Shown here: positions 12,945 to 21,879 of the stretch, piece after piece
How the letters are laid out: each line of letters starts with the position of its first letter
Numbering within the stretch: the stretch's first letter is position 1
Source of the DNA: CAVQBJ01 sp963819075
GTDB lineage: Bacteria; Actinomycetota; Thermoleophilia; Solirubrobacterales; Solirubrobacteraceae
DNA: 64,000 bases
Direction of reading: 5' to 3'
Assembly: GCA_963819075.1 (NCBI GenBank)
Contig: CAWFUP010000003.1
Span: forward strand, 124,001-188,000
Notes under the pieces: model-generated
Seen by the model: only the letters and a program-made list of their open reading frames with translations
What the model was told of the DNA's origin: nothing
Databases searched by the model: none
Program-made: the position numbers and the translations under genes

Positions 12945-14408
12945 ATGTCACGCGAGATCCTGGAGGCCATGCACGCGCTTGCGCGCGAGAAGGGCATCGA
13001 GCCGGAGAAGCTCATGATCGCGCTCGAGGACGCGCTGCTGTCCGCGTACAAGAAGCAGCCAGGATCGGCGAAGTACGCCCGCGTCGAGATGGACCGCGAT
13101 ACGGCCGACTTCCGGGTCATCGAGCTGATCATCCCCGAGCGCCTCGAGGCGCACCTCATCGTCGAGACGATCGACGAGGGCACGGTCGTCGATCCCGAGA
13201 CCGGCGAGCTGCGCGAACCCGAGGATCCGGAGATCGATCCGGCCAAGTTCGAGCAGTACCGCGACCAGATCGACGAGCGCGACGTCACGCCCGACGACTT
13301 CGGACGCATCGCCGCCCAAACGGCCAAGCAGGTCATCCTGCAGCGGATCCGCGAGGCCGAGCGCGACATGATGTTCGAGGAGTACCGCGACCGCGTCGGC
13401 GAACTCATCACGGGCATCGTGCAGCAGTCCGATTCGCGCTACACGCTCGTGCAGCTGCGCGAGCGCGTCGAGGCCCTGCTCCCCAAGTCCGAGCAGGTCG
13501 ACGGTGAGCGCTACGACCACTCGCAGCGCGTCAAGGCAGTCATCAAGGAGGTGTCGCCCTCGACGAAGGGCCCCTCCATCATCGTCTCGCGACGCGATCC
13601 CGAGCTCATCAAGAAGCTGTTCGAGCTCGAGGTGCCCGAGATCGCGGACGGCCTCGTCGAGATCGCCAACGTCGCACGCGAGCCCGGATATCGCTCGAAG
13701 ATCGCGGTCATCTCGCACGCCGACGGCGTCGACCCGGTCGGCGCCTGCGTCGGACCGCGCGGCTCGCGTGTCCGGATGGTGGTGTCCGAGCTGCGGGGCG
13801 AGAAGATCGACATCATCCCCTTCAACGACGAGCCCGCTCGCTTCGTGGCCAAGGCGCTGTCGCCGGCCCGCGTACGTGAGGTGCTCGTCGACGACGACGC
13901 CAAGCAGGCGACGGTGATCGTGCCCGACGACCAGCTCTCGCTAGCCATCGGCCGCGAGGGCCAGAACGCCCGCCTCGCGGCGCGCCTGACTGGCTGGCGC
14001 GTCGACATCCGCTCCGAGACGGAGTTCGCGGCCGAGGAGGCCGAGCACGGCTACGAGGAGGAGGAGGTGCAGGGCCGCTGCGCGGCGATCCTGTCGAACG
14101 GTCGTCGCTGCCCGAACGCGGCGCTGTCGGGATCGCGCTACTGCGGCCTCGACGCGCACCAGGCGCTGGCCCACGTCGAGGGCGACCATGTGACCGAGCT
14201 CACGCCGGGCGGCGAGGAGGGCTCCGGGGCACCCGACGACGGCGAGGCCGTCGCCGGCGAGCCGGCCGCCGAGATGACCGTCGCCGGGGCGCCGATCGCC
14301 GAGGCGCCTGGAACCGACGCGCCCCCGCCGGCCCAGAACGGGGTCGACGAGCCCGCAGTCGACGAGCCCGCAGCCGACGAGTCCGTCGCTACGGAGCCCA
14401 CGTCATAG
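12945..14408 (+). CDS. nusA: Transcription termination/antitermination factor NusA with a zinc-knuckle-like tail
   Basis: Binds RNA polymerase and nascent RNA to modulate pausing, termination and antitermination. Order of domains in the 487-residue protein: N-terminal polymerase-binding domain, S1 domain (VGELITGIVQQ onward, near residue 150), KH1 (GACVGPRGSRVRMV, near 268) and KH2 (LAIGREGQNARLAARLTGW, near 330). After these comes a Cys/His motif, C379-x9-C389-x10-C400-x4-H405, that is not part of canonical NusA. An acidic Ala/Pro/Glu tail of about 75 residues ends the protein. A GGAGGA site precedes the ATG inside the end of rimP. Confidence 0.96.
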   Translation: MSREILEAMHALAREKGIEPEKLMIALEDALLSAYKKQPGSAKYARVEMDRDTADFRVIELIIPERLEAHLIVETIDEGTVVDPETGELREPEDPEIDPAKFEQYRDQIDERDVTPDDFGRIAAQTAKQVILQRIREAERDMMFEEYRDRVGELITGIVQQSDSRYTLVQLRERVEALLPKSEQVDGERYDHSQRVKAVIKEVSPSTKGPSIIVSRRDPELIKKLFELEVPEIADGLVEIANVAREPGYRSKIAVISHADGVDPVGACVGPRGSRVRMVVSELRGEKIDIIPFNDEPARFVAKALSPARVREVLVDDDAKQATVIVPDDQLSLAIGREGQNARLAARLTGWRVDIRSETEFAAEEAEHGYEEEEVQGRCAAILSNGRRCPNAALSGSRYCGLDAHQALAHVEGDHVTELTPGGEEGSGAPDDGEAVAGEPAAEMTVAGAPIAEAPGTDAPPPAQNGVDEPAVDEPAADESVATEPTS

Positions 14409-14416
14409 CGGGCCAC

Positions 14417-14698
14417 GTGCCTCAGCGCCGCTGCGTCGGATGCGGACGCGTGGCGCCCAAGCCGGCGCTTGCGCGCCTCGCGCTTGCGCCGGTGGCCGGC
14501 CCCGGTCGCCGCACCGCCGTGTGGGACGGCGCTCAGCGGCTCCCCGGTCGCGGCGCTTACGTGTGCCGCGAAGCGGCGGGCGGTGATCCGTGCCCGACGT
14601 GCCTGCGCCAGGCGCTGCGGCGTGGCGGCCTGTCCCGCGCGCTCCGCGCGGCCGTGGCGATCGATGATGAGCTCCAGTTCGTAGAATCGAGCCCCTGA
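14417..14698 (+). CDS. ylxR: YlxR/RnpM family RNA-binding protein
   Basis: Small basic protein (93 residues) of the YlxR family, which binds RNA and has been linked to RNase P modulation in Firmicutes. Signature RRCVGCGR at the N-terminus and GRGAYVC near residue 48 are present, with extra cysteines in DPCPTCL. It lies between nusA and infB as in many Gram-positive genomes. Its last codons contain the likely infB promoter, and its TGA overlaps the infB ATG. Confidence 0.9.
   Translation: MPQRRCVGCGRVAPKPALARLALAPVAGPGRRTAVWDGAQRLPGRGAYVCREAAGGDPCPTCLRQALRRGGLSRALRAAVAIDDELQFVESSP
14682..14687 (+). promoter_or_regulatory. Internal -10 box for infB
   Basis: TAGAAT inside the end of ylxR, 10 bases before the infB ATG at 14698. 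This would give a leaderless infB transcript independent of the nusA leader. Confidence 0.5.
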
Positions 14699-17166
14699 TG
14701 TCAAAGAAGCGCGTACACGAGATCGCCAAGGAGCACGGGCTCTCCAGCAAGGAGCTGCTCGAGAAGCTGCACGCCGCCGGCATCGACGCGAAGGCCGCCG
14801 CCTCCTCGGTTGAGGAGAGCGACGCCGTCCGCGTGATCACCGGCAACGGCGCCGGCCCCAACGGCGCGTCGGCCACCGCTTCACCAGCCGCACCGAGCGT
14901 CCCCGCGCTCGAGTCCTCATCGGCCTCCGCCAGCGCTCCGGCGACGGCGGCAGGCCAGGCCCCGCCAGCGGCCGCTGGCGGCCCGCCAGCGCCGCCCACG
15001 CCGACCCCTGCGCCCGCGGCGACCGGTTCGCCCCCGGCGACGGCGCCGCCAGCGCCAGCGCCGACCGGCGGCGCCGCTCCGGCCGGGCCGGCGACCCCGA
15101 CGTCGGGCGCGCCGGCGACTCCGACCCCACCGAGCGGTACCCCGTCGGCCGACGGAGGCGCGGGAGCGAGCGGCTCGGCTGAGGCTCGGCCCGTGCGACC
15201 GACGCGCGACTCGCGCACCGGCGAGCGCACCCCGGGCGGAGTCGGGCCCGGTGGCCGGCGCCGGGTCGTCATCGACTCTCAGGCCTCGCGCCGTCAGCAG
15301 GGCGGTCCGGCCAATCAGCCGCAGCGGCGCCCGCGCCGCGGCCGCCGCCGTCGCGGGACCTACGACGACACGATCGCCCCGATCGATAACACGGCGGCCG
15401 TCGCCACCGACGTCATCCGTGTCAATTCGGGCTCGACGGTCAAGGACGTCGCCGAGTACCTCGGCGTCGCGGTGCCGGAGATCATCAAGAAGCTGATGTC
15501 GCTCGGCGAGATGGCGACGCTGACGCAGACGCTGTCCGACGAGGCGATCCAGGTCCTGGCCGACGAGTTCGACAAGGAGATCGAGATCGTCCACGCCGCC
15601 GACGACGTCGATGTCGAGCCGGTCTACGAGGACGCCGAGGAGGACCTCGTCGAACGTCCCCCCGTTGTCACGATCATGGGCCACGTCGATCACGGCAAGA
15701 CGTCGCTCCTCGACGCGATCCGCTCGACCGAGGTGGCGGCCGGCGAGGCCGGCGGTATCACCCAGCACATCGGCGCCTACACCGTCCGCCACAACGGCAA
15801 GGCGATCACCTTCCTGGACACCCCGGGCCACGAGGCCTTCACCGCGATGCGCGCCCGCGGAGCGAGCGTCACCGACATCGCGGTCATCGTCGTGGCGGCC
15901 GACGACGGCGCCAAGCCGCAGACCGACGAGGCGATCGACCACGCCAAGGCGGCCGACGTCCCGATCGTCGTCGCCGTCAACAAGATTGACAAGGAGGGCG
16001 CGCAGCCCGATCGCGTGCGTACCGAGCTCACCCAGCGCGGGCTGCAGCCGTCGGAGTGGGGCGGGGAGACCGAGTTCGTCGACGTGAGCGCGAAGACGCA
16101 CGACGGCCTGGACAGCCTCCTCGACACCCTGCAGGTCGTCGCCGACCTCGAGGAACTGCGGGCCAACCGCGCCACCGAGGCATCGGGCACCGTGATCGAA
16201 TCAAAGCTGGATCCCGGCCGCGGCCCGGTGGTCACGATCCTCATCCAGCGGGGCACGCTGCGCGTCGGCGACGCGCTCGTCGCCGGGGCGCACTTCGGCC
16301 GGGTCCGCGCGATGCACGACTTCACCGGCTCGAAGATGACGGCCGCGACGCCCGGCGACCCCGTCGAGGTGCTCGGCTTCGACGGCGTGCCCGAGGCCGG
16401 CGAGGTCGTCCGGGTCGTCGAGAACGAGCGCCGCGCCCGGCAGCTGGCCGGCGAGCGCGCCAACCGCCTGAAGACCGAGGCGCTCGCGCGCCGCGGCGGA
16501 CGCAAGGTCTCCCTCGAGGACGTCTTCCGACTCGCTCAGGAGGGCACCGTCAAGGAGCTCAACCTCGTCGTCAAGGCCGACGTCGCGGGCTCGCTCGAGG
16601 CGATCGAGGACGAGATCGCCAAGCTGCCGCAGGACGAGGTCACGGTCAACCTCGTCCACCGGGGCGTTGGCGGCATCAGCGAGTCCGACGTGATGCTGGC
16701 GGCCGCGTCCAACGGCGTCGTCCTCGCGTTCAACGTGCGGCCGGTCGGCGATGCCCGCTCGGTCGCCGACCGCGAGGGCGTCGAGATCCGCTCCTACGCC
16801 GTCATCTACCGCGCCATCGAGGAGCTCCGAGCCGCGATGCAGGGCATGCTCGAGCCAGAGGAGGTCGAGTCCACGCTCGGTCAGGCCGAGGTCCGGCAGC
16901 TGTTCAAGGCGTCGCGCATCGGGACGATCGCCGGGTCCTACGTCACCGAGGGCAAGGTCACGCGCGGCGCCCGCGCGCGGGTGGTGCGCGACGGAACGAT
17001 CATCTACGACACGACGATCGCCAGCCTGCGTCGCTTCAACGAGGACGTGCGCGAGGTGTCCTCGGGGTTCGAGTGTGGCATCGTGCTCGCGAACTTCCAG
17101 GATCTGCACGACGGCGACGTGATCGAGTCCTACGAGACGCGCCAGGTCGAGCGCGAGCTGTCCTGA
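14698..17166 (+). CDS. infB: Translation initiation factor IF-2
   Basis: GTPase that places initiator tRNA on the 30S subunit and promotes subunit joining. The 822-residue protein starts with an IF2_N helix-turn domain (KRVHEIAKEHGLSSKELLEK). A long Ala/Pro/Gly-rich linker follows to about residue 180, with an Arg-rich patch near 200-220. The G domain has GHVDHGKTS (near 327), DTPGHEAF and NKID; beta-barrel and C-terminal tRNA-binding domains complete it. The low-complexity linker is longer than in enterobacteria, as usual in actinobacteria. Confidence 0.97.
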   Translation: MSKKRVHEIAKEHGLSSKELLEKLHAAGIDAKAAASSVEESDAVRVITGNGAGPNGASATASPAAPSVPALESSSASASAPATAAGQAPPAAAGGPPAPPTPTPAPAATGSPPATAPPAPAPTGGAAPAGPATPTSGAPATPTPPSGTPSADGGAGASGSAEARPVRPTRDSRTGERTPGGVGPGGRRRVVIDSQASRRQQGGPANQPQRRPRRGRRRRGTYDDTIAPIDNTAAVATDVIRVNSGSTVKDVAEYLGVAVPEIIKKLMSLGEMATLTQTLSDEAIQVLADEFDKEIEIVHAADDVDVEPVYEDAEEDLVERPPVVTIMGHVDHGKTSLLDAIRSTEVAAGEAGGITQHIGAYTVRHNGKAITFLDTPGHEAFTAMRARGASVTDIAVIVVAADDGAKPQTDEAIDHAKAADVPIVVAVNKIDKEGAQPDRVRTELTQRGLQPSEWGGETEFVDVSAKTHDGLDSLLDTLQVVADLEELRANRATEASGTVIESKLDPGRGPVVTILIQRGTLRVGDALVAGAHFGRVRAMHDFTGSKMTAATPGDPVEVLGFDGVPEAGEVVRVVENERRARQLAGERANRLKTEALARRGGRKVSLEDVFRLAQEGTVKELNLVVKADVAGSLEAIEDEIAKLPQDEVTVNLVHRGVGGISESDVMLAAASNGVVLAFNVRPVGDARSVADREGVEIRSYAVIYRAIEELRAAMQGMLEPEEVESTLGQAEVRQLFKASRIGTIAGSYVTEGKVTRGARARVVRDGTIIYDTTIASLRRFNEDVREVSSGFECGIVLANFQDLHDGDVIESYETRQVERELS

Positions 17167-17278
17167 CGGGCACGCGCCGAGTGCGCATGTCCGCCTGCCG
17201 CCGCCGCTGTGACCGACGTCCCCTGAACGGGGGACGGACCCGCCGCCGGTGCGATCGGAAGGCGAACGGAGGGATAGG

Positions 17279-17656
17279 ATGCGTTCAGACCGCATGCGCC
17301 GCGTCGACGAGGCGATCCGCCAGGTGATCGGCGACGTCGTGGCGGGCGAGCTGAAAGACCCGCGAGTGGGATTCGTCACCGTCACTGATGTCAGAACGAG
17401 CGCTGACCTGCGCCATGCGCGCGTCTACGTGAGCGTGCTCGGTACGCCCGAGGAGCGCGCCGCGTCGCTCGACGGGCTGCAGAGCGCGCACGGCTACCTG
17501 CAGAGCCGGATCGCCGCCGAGCTTCGCCTCAAGCGCACGCCGGCTCTGACCTTCCAGTACGACGACACGACCGACCGCGCGATGCGCGTCGACTCGATCC
17601 TCGCCGATCCGGATGTACCCCATTCGGGGCAGGCGCCCGGCGGACCCGCGTCGTGA
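17279..17656 (+). CDS. rbfA: 30S ribosome-binding factor A
   Basis: KH-fold protein needed for processing of the 5' end of 16S rRNA and 30S maturation. The 125-residue form has the diagnostic ELKDPRVGFVTVTDV and HARVYVSVLG. I chose the ATG at 17279 because it has a GGAGGG site about 6 bases upstream and gives the normal N-terminus (RMRRVDEAIRQVIGDV). A GTG at 17249 would add ten residues and lacks such a site. The 112-base gap after infB shows only a weak hairpin. Confidence 0.92.
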   Translation: MRSDRMRRVDEAIRQVIGDVVAGELKDPRVGFVTVTDVRTSADLRHARVYVSVLGTPEERAASLDGLQSAHGYLQSRIAAELRLKRTPALTFQYDDTTDRAMRVDSILADPDVPHSGQAPGGPAS

Positions 17657-18681
17657 GCGACGGCTCCACAGCACAGCCCCGCGAGCAGGTTCTCGATTGG
17701 ATCCGGACGGGCGAGCGCTTCATCCTCGTCACCCACGAGAACGCCGACGGCGACGCGCTCGGATCGCTGGTCGCGATGCAGGGCCTGCTGACCGCACTCG
17801 GCAAGGACTCGATCGCGTTCATGGCGCCCGAGGAGTTCCCGCTGCCCTACGAGTACCGCTTCGTGCGCCTCGACGGCATCGTCTCGACGCCGCCCGATGA
17901 TGTCGATCAGCGCAAGATCATCTTCCTCGACTGCGGCAACATCGACCGCAACCCCGCGCATCGCCTGTTCGGCGGCGCCGAGCTGCTGAACATCGATCAC
18001 CATCACGACAACACCCGCTTCGGCACGCTCGACTACGTCCTGCCCGACGCGTCGTGCACGGCCGAGATCGTGTGGGATCTGATGCACGGGTTCGGCGTGG
18101 CGCCGACGCCGCCGATGGCCGAGGCGCTCTACGTCGGACTCATCACGGACACTGGCCGCTTCATGTATGAGAACACCGGCCCCCGCGCCCACCAGATGGC
18201 CGCCGAGCTGATCACCGCCGGCGTCGACGTGCAGGGCATCTACCGGCGGCTGTACGAGGACATGCCGGTGGCCAAGCTCGCGCTGCTCGCTCGCGCGCTG
18301 CGGAACGTCAGCCGCCACGACGACGGTGCGCTCGTGTTCGCCTACCTCACGGCTGAGGATTTCGCCGAGAGCGAGGCCGAGGAGAGCTACTCCGAGGGGA
18401 TCATCGACCAGCTGCGGGCGGTGCAGGGTGCGAAGGTGGCCGCGCTCAGCCGCGAGCTGACCGGCGAGGATCGCCGCGCCGAGCGCAAGGTCTCGCTGCG
18501 CGCCGTCGACGACGACGTCGACGTCTCGGCGATCGCTCGCGCCCAGGGCGGCGGGGGCCATCGCCGCGCCGCCGGCTTCTCGACCGATCTCGAGGTCGAG
18601 GAGCTCGTGGTGTTCCTGCGCCGCGCGGTGGCCGAGCAGCTCGGAACGGCCGCCGGCTCGCCCGCGCCGACCGCTGCCTGA
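17653..18681 (+). CDS. nrnA: DHH-family phosphoesterase, NrnA-like (oligoribonuclease / pAp phosphatase)
   Basis: Degrades short oligoribonucleotides and 3'-phosphoadenosine 5'-phosphate in organisms lacking Orn. The 342-residue protein has the Mn-binding motifs THENADGDALGS (near residue 32), FLDCGN (near 92) and IDHHHDNT (near 114). The C-terminal DHHA1 domain carries GGGGHRRAAGF. GTG at 17653 overlaps the rbfA stop. The rbfA-nrnA-truB-ribF-rpsO order is widely conserved in Gram-positive bacteria. Confidence 0.92.
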   Translation: MSDGSTAQPREQVLDWIRTGERFILVTHENADGDALGSLVAMQGLLTALGKDSIAFMAPEEFPLPYEYRFVRLDGIVSTPPDDVDQRKIIFLDCGNIDRNPAHRLFGGAELLNIDHHHDNTRFGTLDYVLPDASCTAEIVWDLMHGFGVAPTPPMAEALYVGLITDTGRFMYENTGPRAHQMAAELITAGVDVQGIYRRLYEDMPVAKLALLARALRNVSRHDDGALVFAYLTAEDFAESEAEESYSEGIIDQLRAVQGAKVAALSRELTGEDRRAERKVSLRAVDDDVDVSAIARAQGGGGHRRAAGFSTDLEVEELVVFLRRAVAEQLGTAAGSPAPTAA

Positions 18682-18693
18682 GTCCGCGACGCC

Positions 18694-19611
18694 GTGGACG
18701 GCGTGCTGCTCATCGATAAGCCCGCGGGCATGAGCTCGCACGACGTCGTCGCCGTCGTGCGCCGCGCGCTCAGGGCGCCAACGCGCGGCGCCGAGCGCGT
18801 CCGCGTCGGACACGCCGGCACGCTCGACCCGTTCGCCACCGGGCTGCTGCTCGTGCTGGTCGGGCGGGCGACGCGCCTGCAGCCGCTGCTCATGGCGCTG
18901 CCCAAGCGCTACGAGACCGTGGCGCGCCTCGGGGCGACGTCGACCACCCTCGATCCCGAGGGCGAGATCACCGAGACCGGGCGCCGGCCGCCGGACCCGC
19001 CACCGCTGCCGACCGGGCCGGTGCGCCAGCGCCCACCGCGCTACTCGGCGGTGAAGATCGACGGCGAGCGGGCGTACGCCCGCGCGCGGCGCGGCGAGGC
19101 GTTCCAACTGGCCGAGCGGACGGTCACCGTATACCGCTTCGAGCAGACCTGGCGCGAGGGCGATCGCGCCGGCTACGAGATCGAGTGCTCGGCGGGCACG
19201 TACGTGCGGAGCCTGATCGCCGATCTCGGCGACGCCTATTGCGTGGAGCTGCGGCGCACCGACATTGGCCCGTTCTCGGTGCGCGACGCCAGCGCACCTC
19301 CGCGCCCGGACGACGCGCCGATGCTGGAGCCGCTCGGCCTCGAGAGGGCGCTCGCGTTCCTGCCGAGTGCGCGCCTGACCGGCGACGCCGCGCGAAGGGC
19401 GTCGCACGGGGTGGCCCTCGCCGCCGGCGAGCTGCGCCTGCAGGCGCCCACGGCGGGCCGGCGGCCCGGCGGCGGCCCGCCCGACCTCGAGGTTCCCGCC
19501 GCTGACGAGCTCGTGCTGCTCGCCGACGAAACGGGCGCGCTCGCGGTCGCCGAGCCGCGAAGCGGGCCCGAGGGACCCGTGTACAAGCCGGTCATCGGGT
19601 TTCGCGGCTGA
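18694..19611 (+). CDS. truB: tRNA pseudouridine-55 synthase
   Basis: Isomerises U55 in the T-arm of tRNA. The 305-residue protein has KPAGMSSHDVV, the catalytic Asp in GHAGTLDPFATGLL (near residue 45), RYSAVKIDGERAYARAR and SAGTYVRSLIADLG, with a C-terminal PUA-type extension. The stretch between LDPEGEI and the YSAVK motif is shorter than usual and Pro-rich (PPLPTGPVRQRPP), so the thumb helix normally there seems to be missing. Start is GTG at 18694. Confidence 0.93.
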   Translation: MDGVLLIDKPAGMSSHDVVAVVRRALRAPTRGAERVRVGHAGTLDPFATGLLLVLVGRATRLQPLLMALPKRYETVARLGATSTTLDPEGEITETGRRPPDPPPLPTGPVRQRPPRYSAVKIDGERAYARARRGEAFQLAERTVTVYRFEQTWREGDRAGYEIECSAGTYVRSLIADLGDAYCVELRRTDIGPFSVRDASAPPRPDDAPMLEPLGLERALAFLPSARLTGDAARRASHGVALAAGELRLQAPTAGRRPGGGPPDLEVPAADELVLLADETGALAVAEPRSGPEGPVYKPVIGFRG

Positions 19612-19617
19612 ACCTCA

Positions 19618-19623
19618 TAGGCT
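19618..19623 (+). promoter_or_regulatory. -10 box for ribF
   Basis: TAGGCT, 9 bases before the ribF GTG at 19633; leaderless spacing, no Shine-Dalgarno site. Confidence 0.45.
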
Positions 19624-19632
19624 TCCTGGCTC

Positions 19633-20532
19633 GTGAAGGTCACGCTCCTGCCCGATGTCGAGCACCGACCGCGCCGCCTTGCGGTCGGGATGTTCGACGG
19701 CGTGCATCTCGGTCACCGCGAGGTCATCCGTGGCGCCGACAGCGTCCTCACCTTCGATCCCCATCCGGCGGCGGTCGTGGCGCCAGCGCACGCTCCGAAG
19801 CTGCTGACCGACCTACCGCGCAAGGCCGAGCTGATCGAGGGTCTCGGCGTGGAGGAGCTGATCGTGATCCCCTTCGACGAGGCGTTCGCAGCCCGGGACG
19901 CCGATCAGTTCATCGAAGACGTGCTCGTCGATGCGCTCGCCGCCACCGATGTGTCGGTCGGTGAGAACTTCCGCTTCGGCCACCGCGCGCGCGGCGACGT
20001 GAAGCTGCTCGCTGCCGACGGGCGCTTCCGTACGCACGTCGCGTCGCTCGTGGAGGTCGACGGCGAGATCGTGTCATCCAGCCACATCCGCGGCCTCGTG
20101 CTCGCCGGCGAGGTCGAAGCTGCCACGCACTTCCTCGGGCGGCCGTTCTTCACGCATGGCGAGGTCGTGCACGGCGACCAGCGCGGCCGCGAGCTCGGGT
20201 ACCCCACGGCCAACCTCATCCCCGACGAGCGCCTCGTCTGTCCGGGGCACGGCGTCTACGCGGCGCTCGCCGACACGCCGGGTCGCGGCGACGGCCCCCG
20301 CCCGGCGGCCGTGAGCATCGGTGTGCGCCCGACGTTCGGGTCGGGCCGCGGCGAGCTCGTCGAGGTCTACATCCTCGACTTCGACGGAGACCTGTACGGG
20401 CAGGAGCTGCGTGTCGACTTCCTCGCGCGCCTGCGCGGCGAGCGGCGATTCGACTCGGTCGGAGCCCTCGTCGACCAGATGGCCGGCGACGTCGAGCGGG
20501 CCCGTGAGATCGCGGCCCGGACGGCTCGCTGA
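19633..20532 (+). CDS. ribF: Bifunctional riboflavin kinase / FAD synthetase
   Basis: Converts riboflavin to FMN and FMN to FAD. The N-terminal adenylyltransferase domain has GMFDGVHLGHREVI (near residue 18) and VSSSHIRGLVLAGEVE (near 150). The C-terminal kinase domain has GRELGYPTANL, GVYAAL, SIGVRPTFGSG and EVYILDFDGDLYG. Length (299 residues) is normal. The short linker after HLGHRE suggests a compact first domain. GTG at 19633 directly follows a -10 box. Confidence 0.95.
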   Translation: MKVTLLPDVEHRPRRLAVGMFDGVHLGHREVIRGADSVLTFDPHPAAVVAPAHAPKLLTDLPRKAELIEGLGVEELIVIPFDEAFAARDADQFIEDVLVDALAATDVSVGENFRFGHRARGDVKLLAADGRFRTHVASLVEVDGEIVSSSHIRGLVLAGEVEAATHFLGRPFFTHGEVVHGDQRGRELGYPTANLIPDERLVCPGHGVYAALADTPGRGDGPRPAAVSIGVRPTFGSGRGELVEVYILDFDGDLYGQELRVDFLARLRGERRFDSVGALVDQMAGDVERAREIAARTAR

Positions 20533-20559
20533 GCGCCGAGCGGGCCGCCGTCACTCTGC

Positions 20560-20565
20560 TACCGT
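20560..20565 (+). promoter_or_regulatory. -10 box for rpsO
   Basis: TACCGT, 11 bases before the first rpsO ATG (20577); probably a very short or absent leader. Confidence 0.45.
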
Positions 20566-20576
20566 TTGGCGCCGCG

Positions 20577-20846
20577 ATGACTATGACCCTTGACCGCAAG
20601 CGCGAGATCGTTGCCCAGTTCGGGGCGCACGAGAACGACACCGGCAACACGCGGGTGCAGGTGGCGCTGCTCACCGAGCGCATCAACCACCTCACCGAGC
20701 ATCTGCGCGACCAGAAGAAGGATCACCACTCGCGCCGCGGGCTGCTCATGCTCGTCGGGCGTCGCCGGCGCTTCCTCGACTACCTGCAGCGCGAGGATCT
20801 CGAGGGCTACCGCGCGCTCATCAAGGAACTCGGGCTCCGCAAGTGA
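20577..20846 (+). CDS. rpsO: 30S ribosomal protein S15
   Basis: Primary 16S rRNA-binding protein of the platform, contacting 23S rRNA in bridge B4. The 89-residue sequence is a full-length S15 with NDTGNTRVQVALLTERI, HLREHQKDHHSRRG-type helices and the LVGRRRRFLDYL motif. Two ATGs (20577 and 20583) are possible; the second would match shorter S15 proteins. Its stop overlaps the start of the peroxiredoxin gene. Confidence 0.97.
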   Translation: MTMTLDRKREIVAQFGAHENDTGNTRVQVALLTERINHLTEHLRDQKKDHHSRRGLLMLVGRRRRFLDYLQREDLEGYRALIKELGLRK

Positions 20847-21310
20847 GCGTGCTGGCGCCGGGCACTCCCGCGCCAGCCTTCGCCCTCGCCCGGGCCGGGA
20901 AGCCGTACACCGAGGCCGACCTGCTCGGCCACACGACGATCTTTGTCTTCTATCCGTTCGCGTTCAGCCCCGTGTGCACCGATCAGCTGGCGCTGTACGA
21001 AGAGGTGCTCGACGAGCTGCGCGCCCAGGGGGCCGAGATCTATGGCGTCTCGTGCGACAGCCCCTACGCCCAGGCGGCGTTCATCGAGAAGCTCGGCGTG
21101 ACGATCCCGCAGCTGTCGGACTTCGAGCCCAAGGGCGCGACGTGCCGCGCCTTCGGCGTGCTGCACGCGGGTGGATTCCCGCAGCGCGCACTCGTGGTCA
21201 TCGGCCCCGACGGCATCGTGCGCTGGAGCTACGAGGCCGACACGCCCGGCGAGCTGCCCGGCGTGAACCTGCTCTTCGACGGGCTCGCGGCCGTCGGGCA
21301 GACCGCCTGA
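20843..21310 (+). CDS. Peroxiredoxin, AhpE/Bcp-like
   Basis: Thiol peroxidase that reduces hydrogen peroxide and organic hydroperoxides. The 155-residue protein has the peroxidatic Cys45 in the motif FSPVCTDQL, preceded by FVFYPFAF, and the conserved Arg near residue 118 (FPQRALVVI). Other cysteines (VSCDS, ATCRAFG) could resolve the sulfenic acid. The FSPVCT form is closer to AhpE than to classical Bcp. GTG overlaps the rpsO stop (GTGA), so it is co-translated with S15. Confidence 0.88.
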   Translation: MSVLAPGTPAPAFALARAGKPYTEADLLGHTTIFVFYPFAFSPVCTDQLALYEEVLDELRAQGAEIYGVSCDSPYAQAAFIEKLGVTIPQLSDFEPKGATCRAFGVLHAGGFPQRALVVIGPDGIVRWSYEADTPGELPGVNLLFDGLAAVGQTA

Positions 21311-21324
21311 CCATCCGCACCGCC

Positions 21325-21330
21325 TACTCT
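21325..21330 (+). promoter_or_regulatory. -10 box for the DsbA-like gene
   Basis: TACTCT, 10 bases before the ATG at 21341; leaderless spacing. Confidence 0.45.
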
Positions 21331-21340
21331 CAACCCTGCG

Positions 21341-21862
21341 ATGGCCGATCTGCGCAGCGCCGCGCTGGACCCGGTGAGCAAGGCGGATTGGGCGCGGGGA
21401 GACCCCGGCGCCCGCGTCGTCATCTTCTACGCCGATTTCGTCTGCGTGCACTGCGCGGTCGCGCACGAGCGGCTGCGAGCGCTGCCGATCCGGCGCGTGT
21501 TTCGCCACTTCGCGCTGCGCAGCCGCCACCCGCGCTCGATCGCCCTCGCCTGTGCCGCGGAGGCCGCCGGCCGCCAGGGCGCGTTCTGGCCGATGCACGA
21601 CTCGCTGTTCGAAGACCAGGCCCACCTCGACGACCCCCACCTGTGGGCGCGCGTCGAGGCGCTCGGCCTCGACCTCGACCGCTTCGAGCGCGACCGCCGC
21701 GACCCGCTCGTGCTCGAGAAGGTGACCGATCAGGTGCGAGCCGCGATGCGCGCGGGGGTCGCCGCCACGCCGACGCTCGTCGTCGATGGGCAGCTCTGTC
21801 CGGGGCCACCGGACGAGACCCTGCTCGGGCGCCTCGCGGACGGCTCGGCGCCGGTGCGATGA
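21341..21862 (+). CDS. DsbA-family thioredoxin-fold oxidoreductase, cytoplasmic
   Basis: A 173-residue thioredoxin-4/DsbA-like protein with active site C35-V-H-C38 and the cis-proline loop VAATPTLVV near residue 148; a helical insertion lies between them. There is no signal peptide or membrane segment, so it probably acts in the cytoplasm rather than in exported disulfide formation. It follows a peroxiredoxin, and it may act with it in thiol redox balance (inference). Partner reductase not seen. Confidence 0.85.
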   Translation: MADLRSAALDPVSKADWARGDPGARVVIFYADFVCVHCAVAHERLRALPIRRVFRHFALRSRHPRSIALACAAEAAGRQGAFWPMHDSLFEDQAHLDDPHLWARVEALGLDLDRFERDRRDPLVLEKVTDQVRAAMRAGVAATPTLVVDGQLCPGPPDETLLGRLADGSAPVR

Positions 21863-21879
21863 GGGCGGGGTTCGCTAAG

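Noticed and set aside
17218..17235. Small hairpin GTCCCC/GGGGAC before rbfA
   Set aside because: Six pairs and no U-tract; expected often by chance at this GC content.
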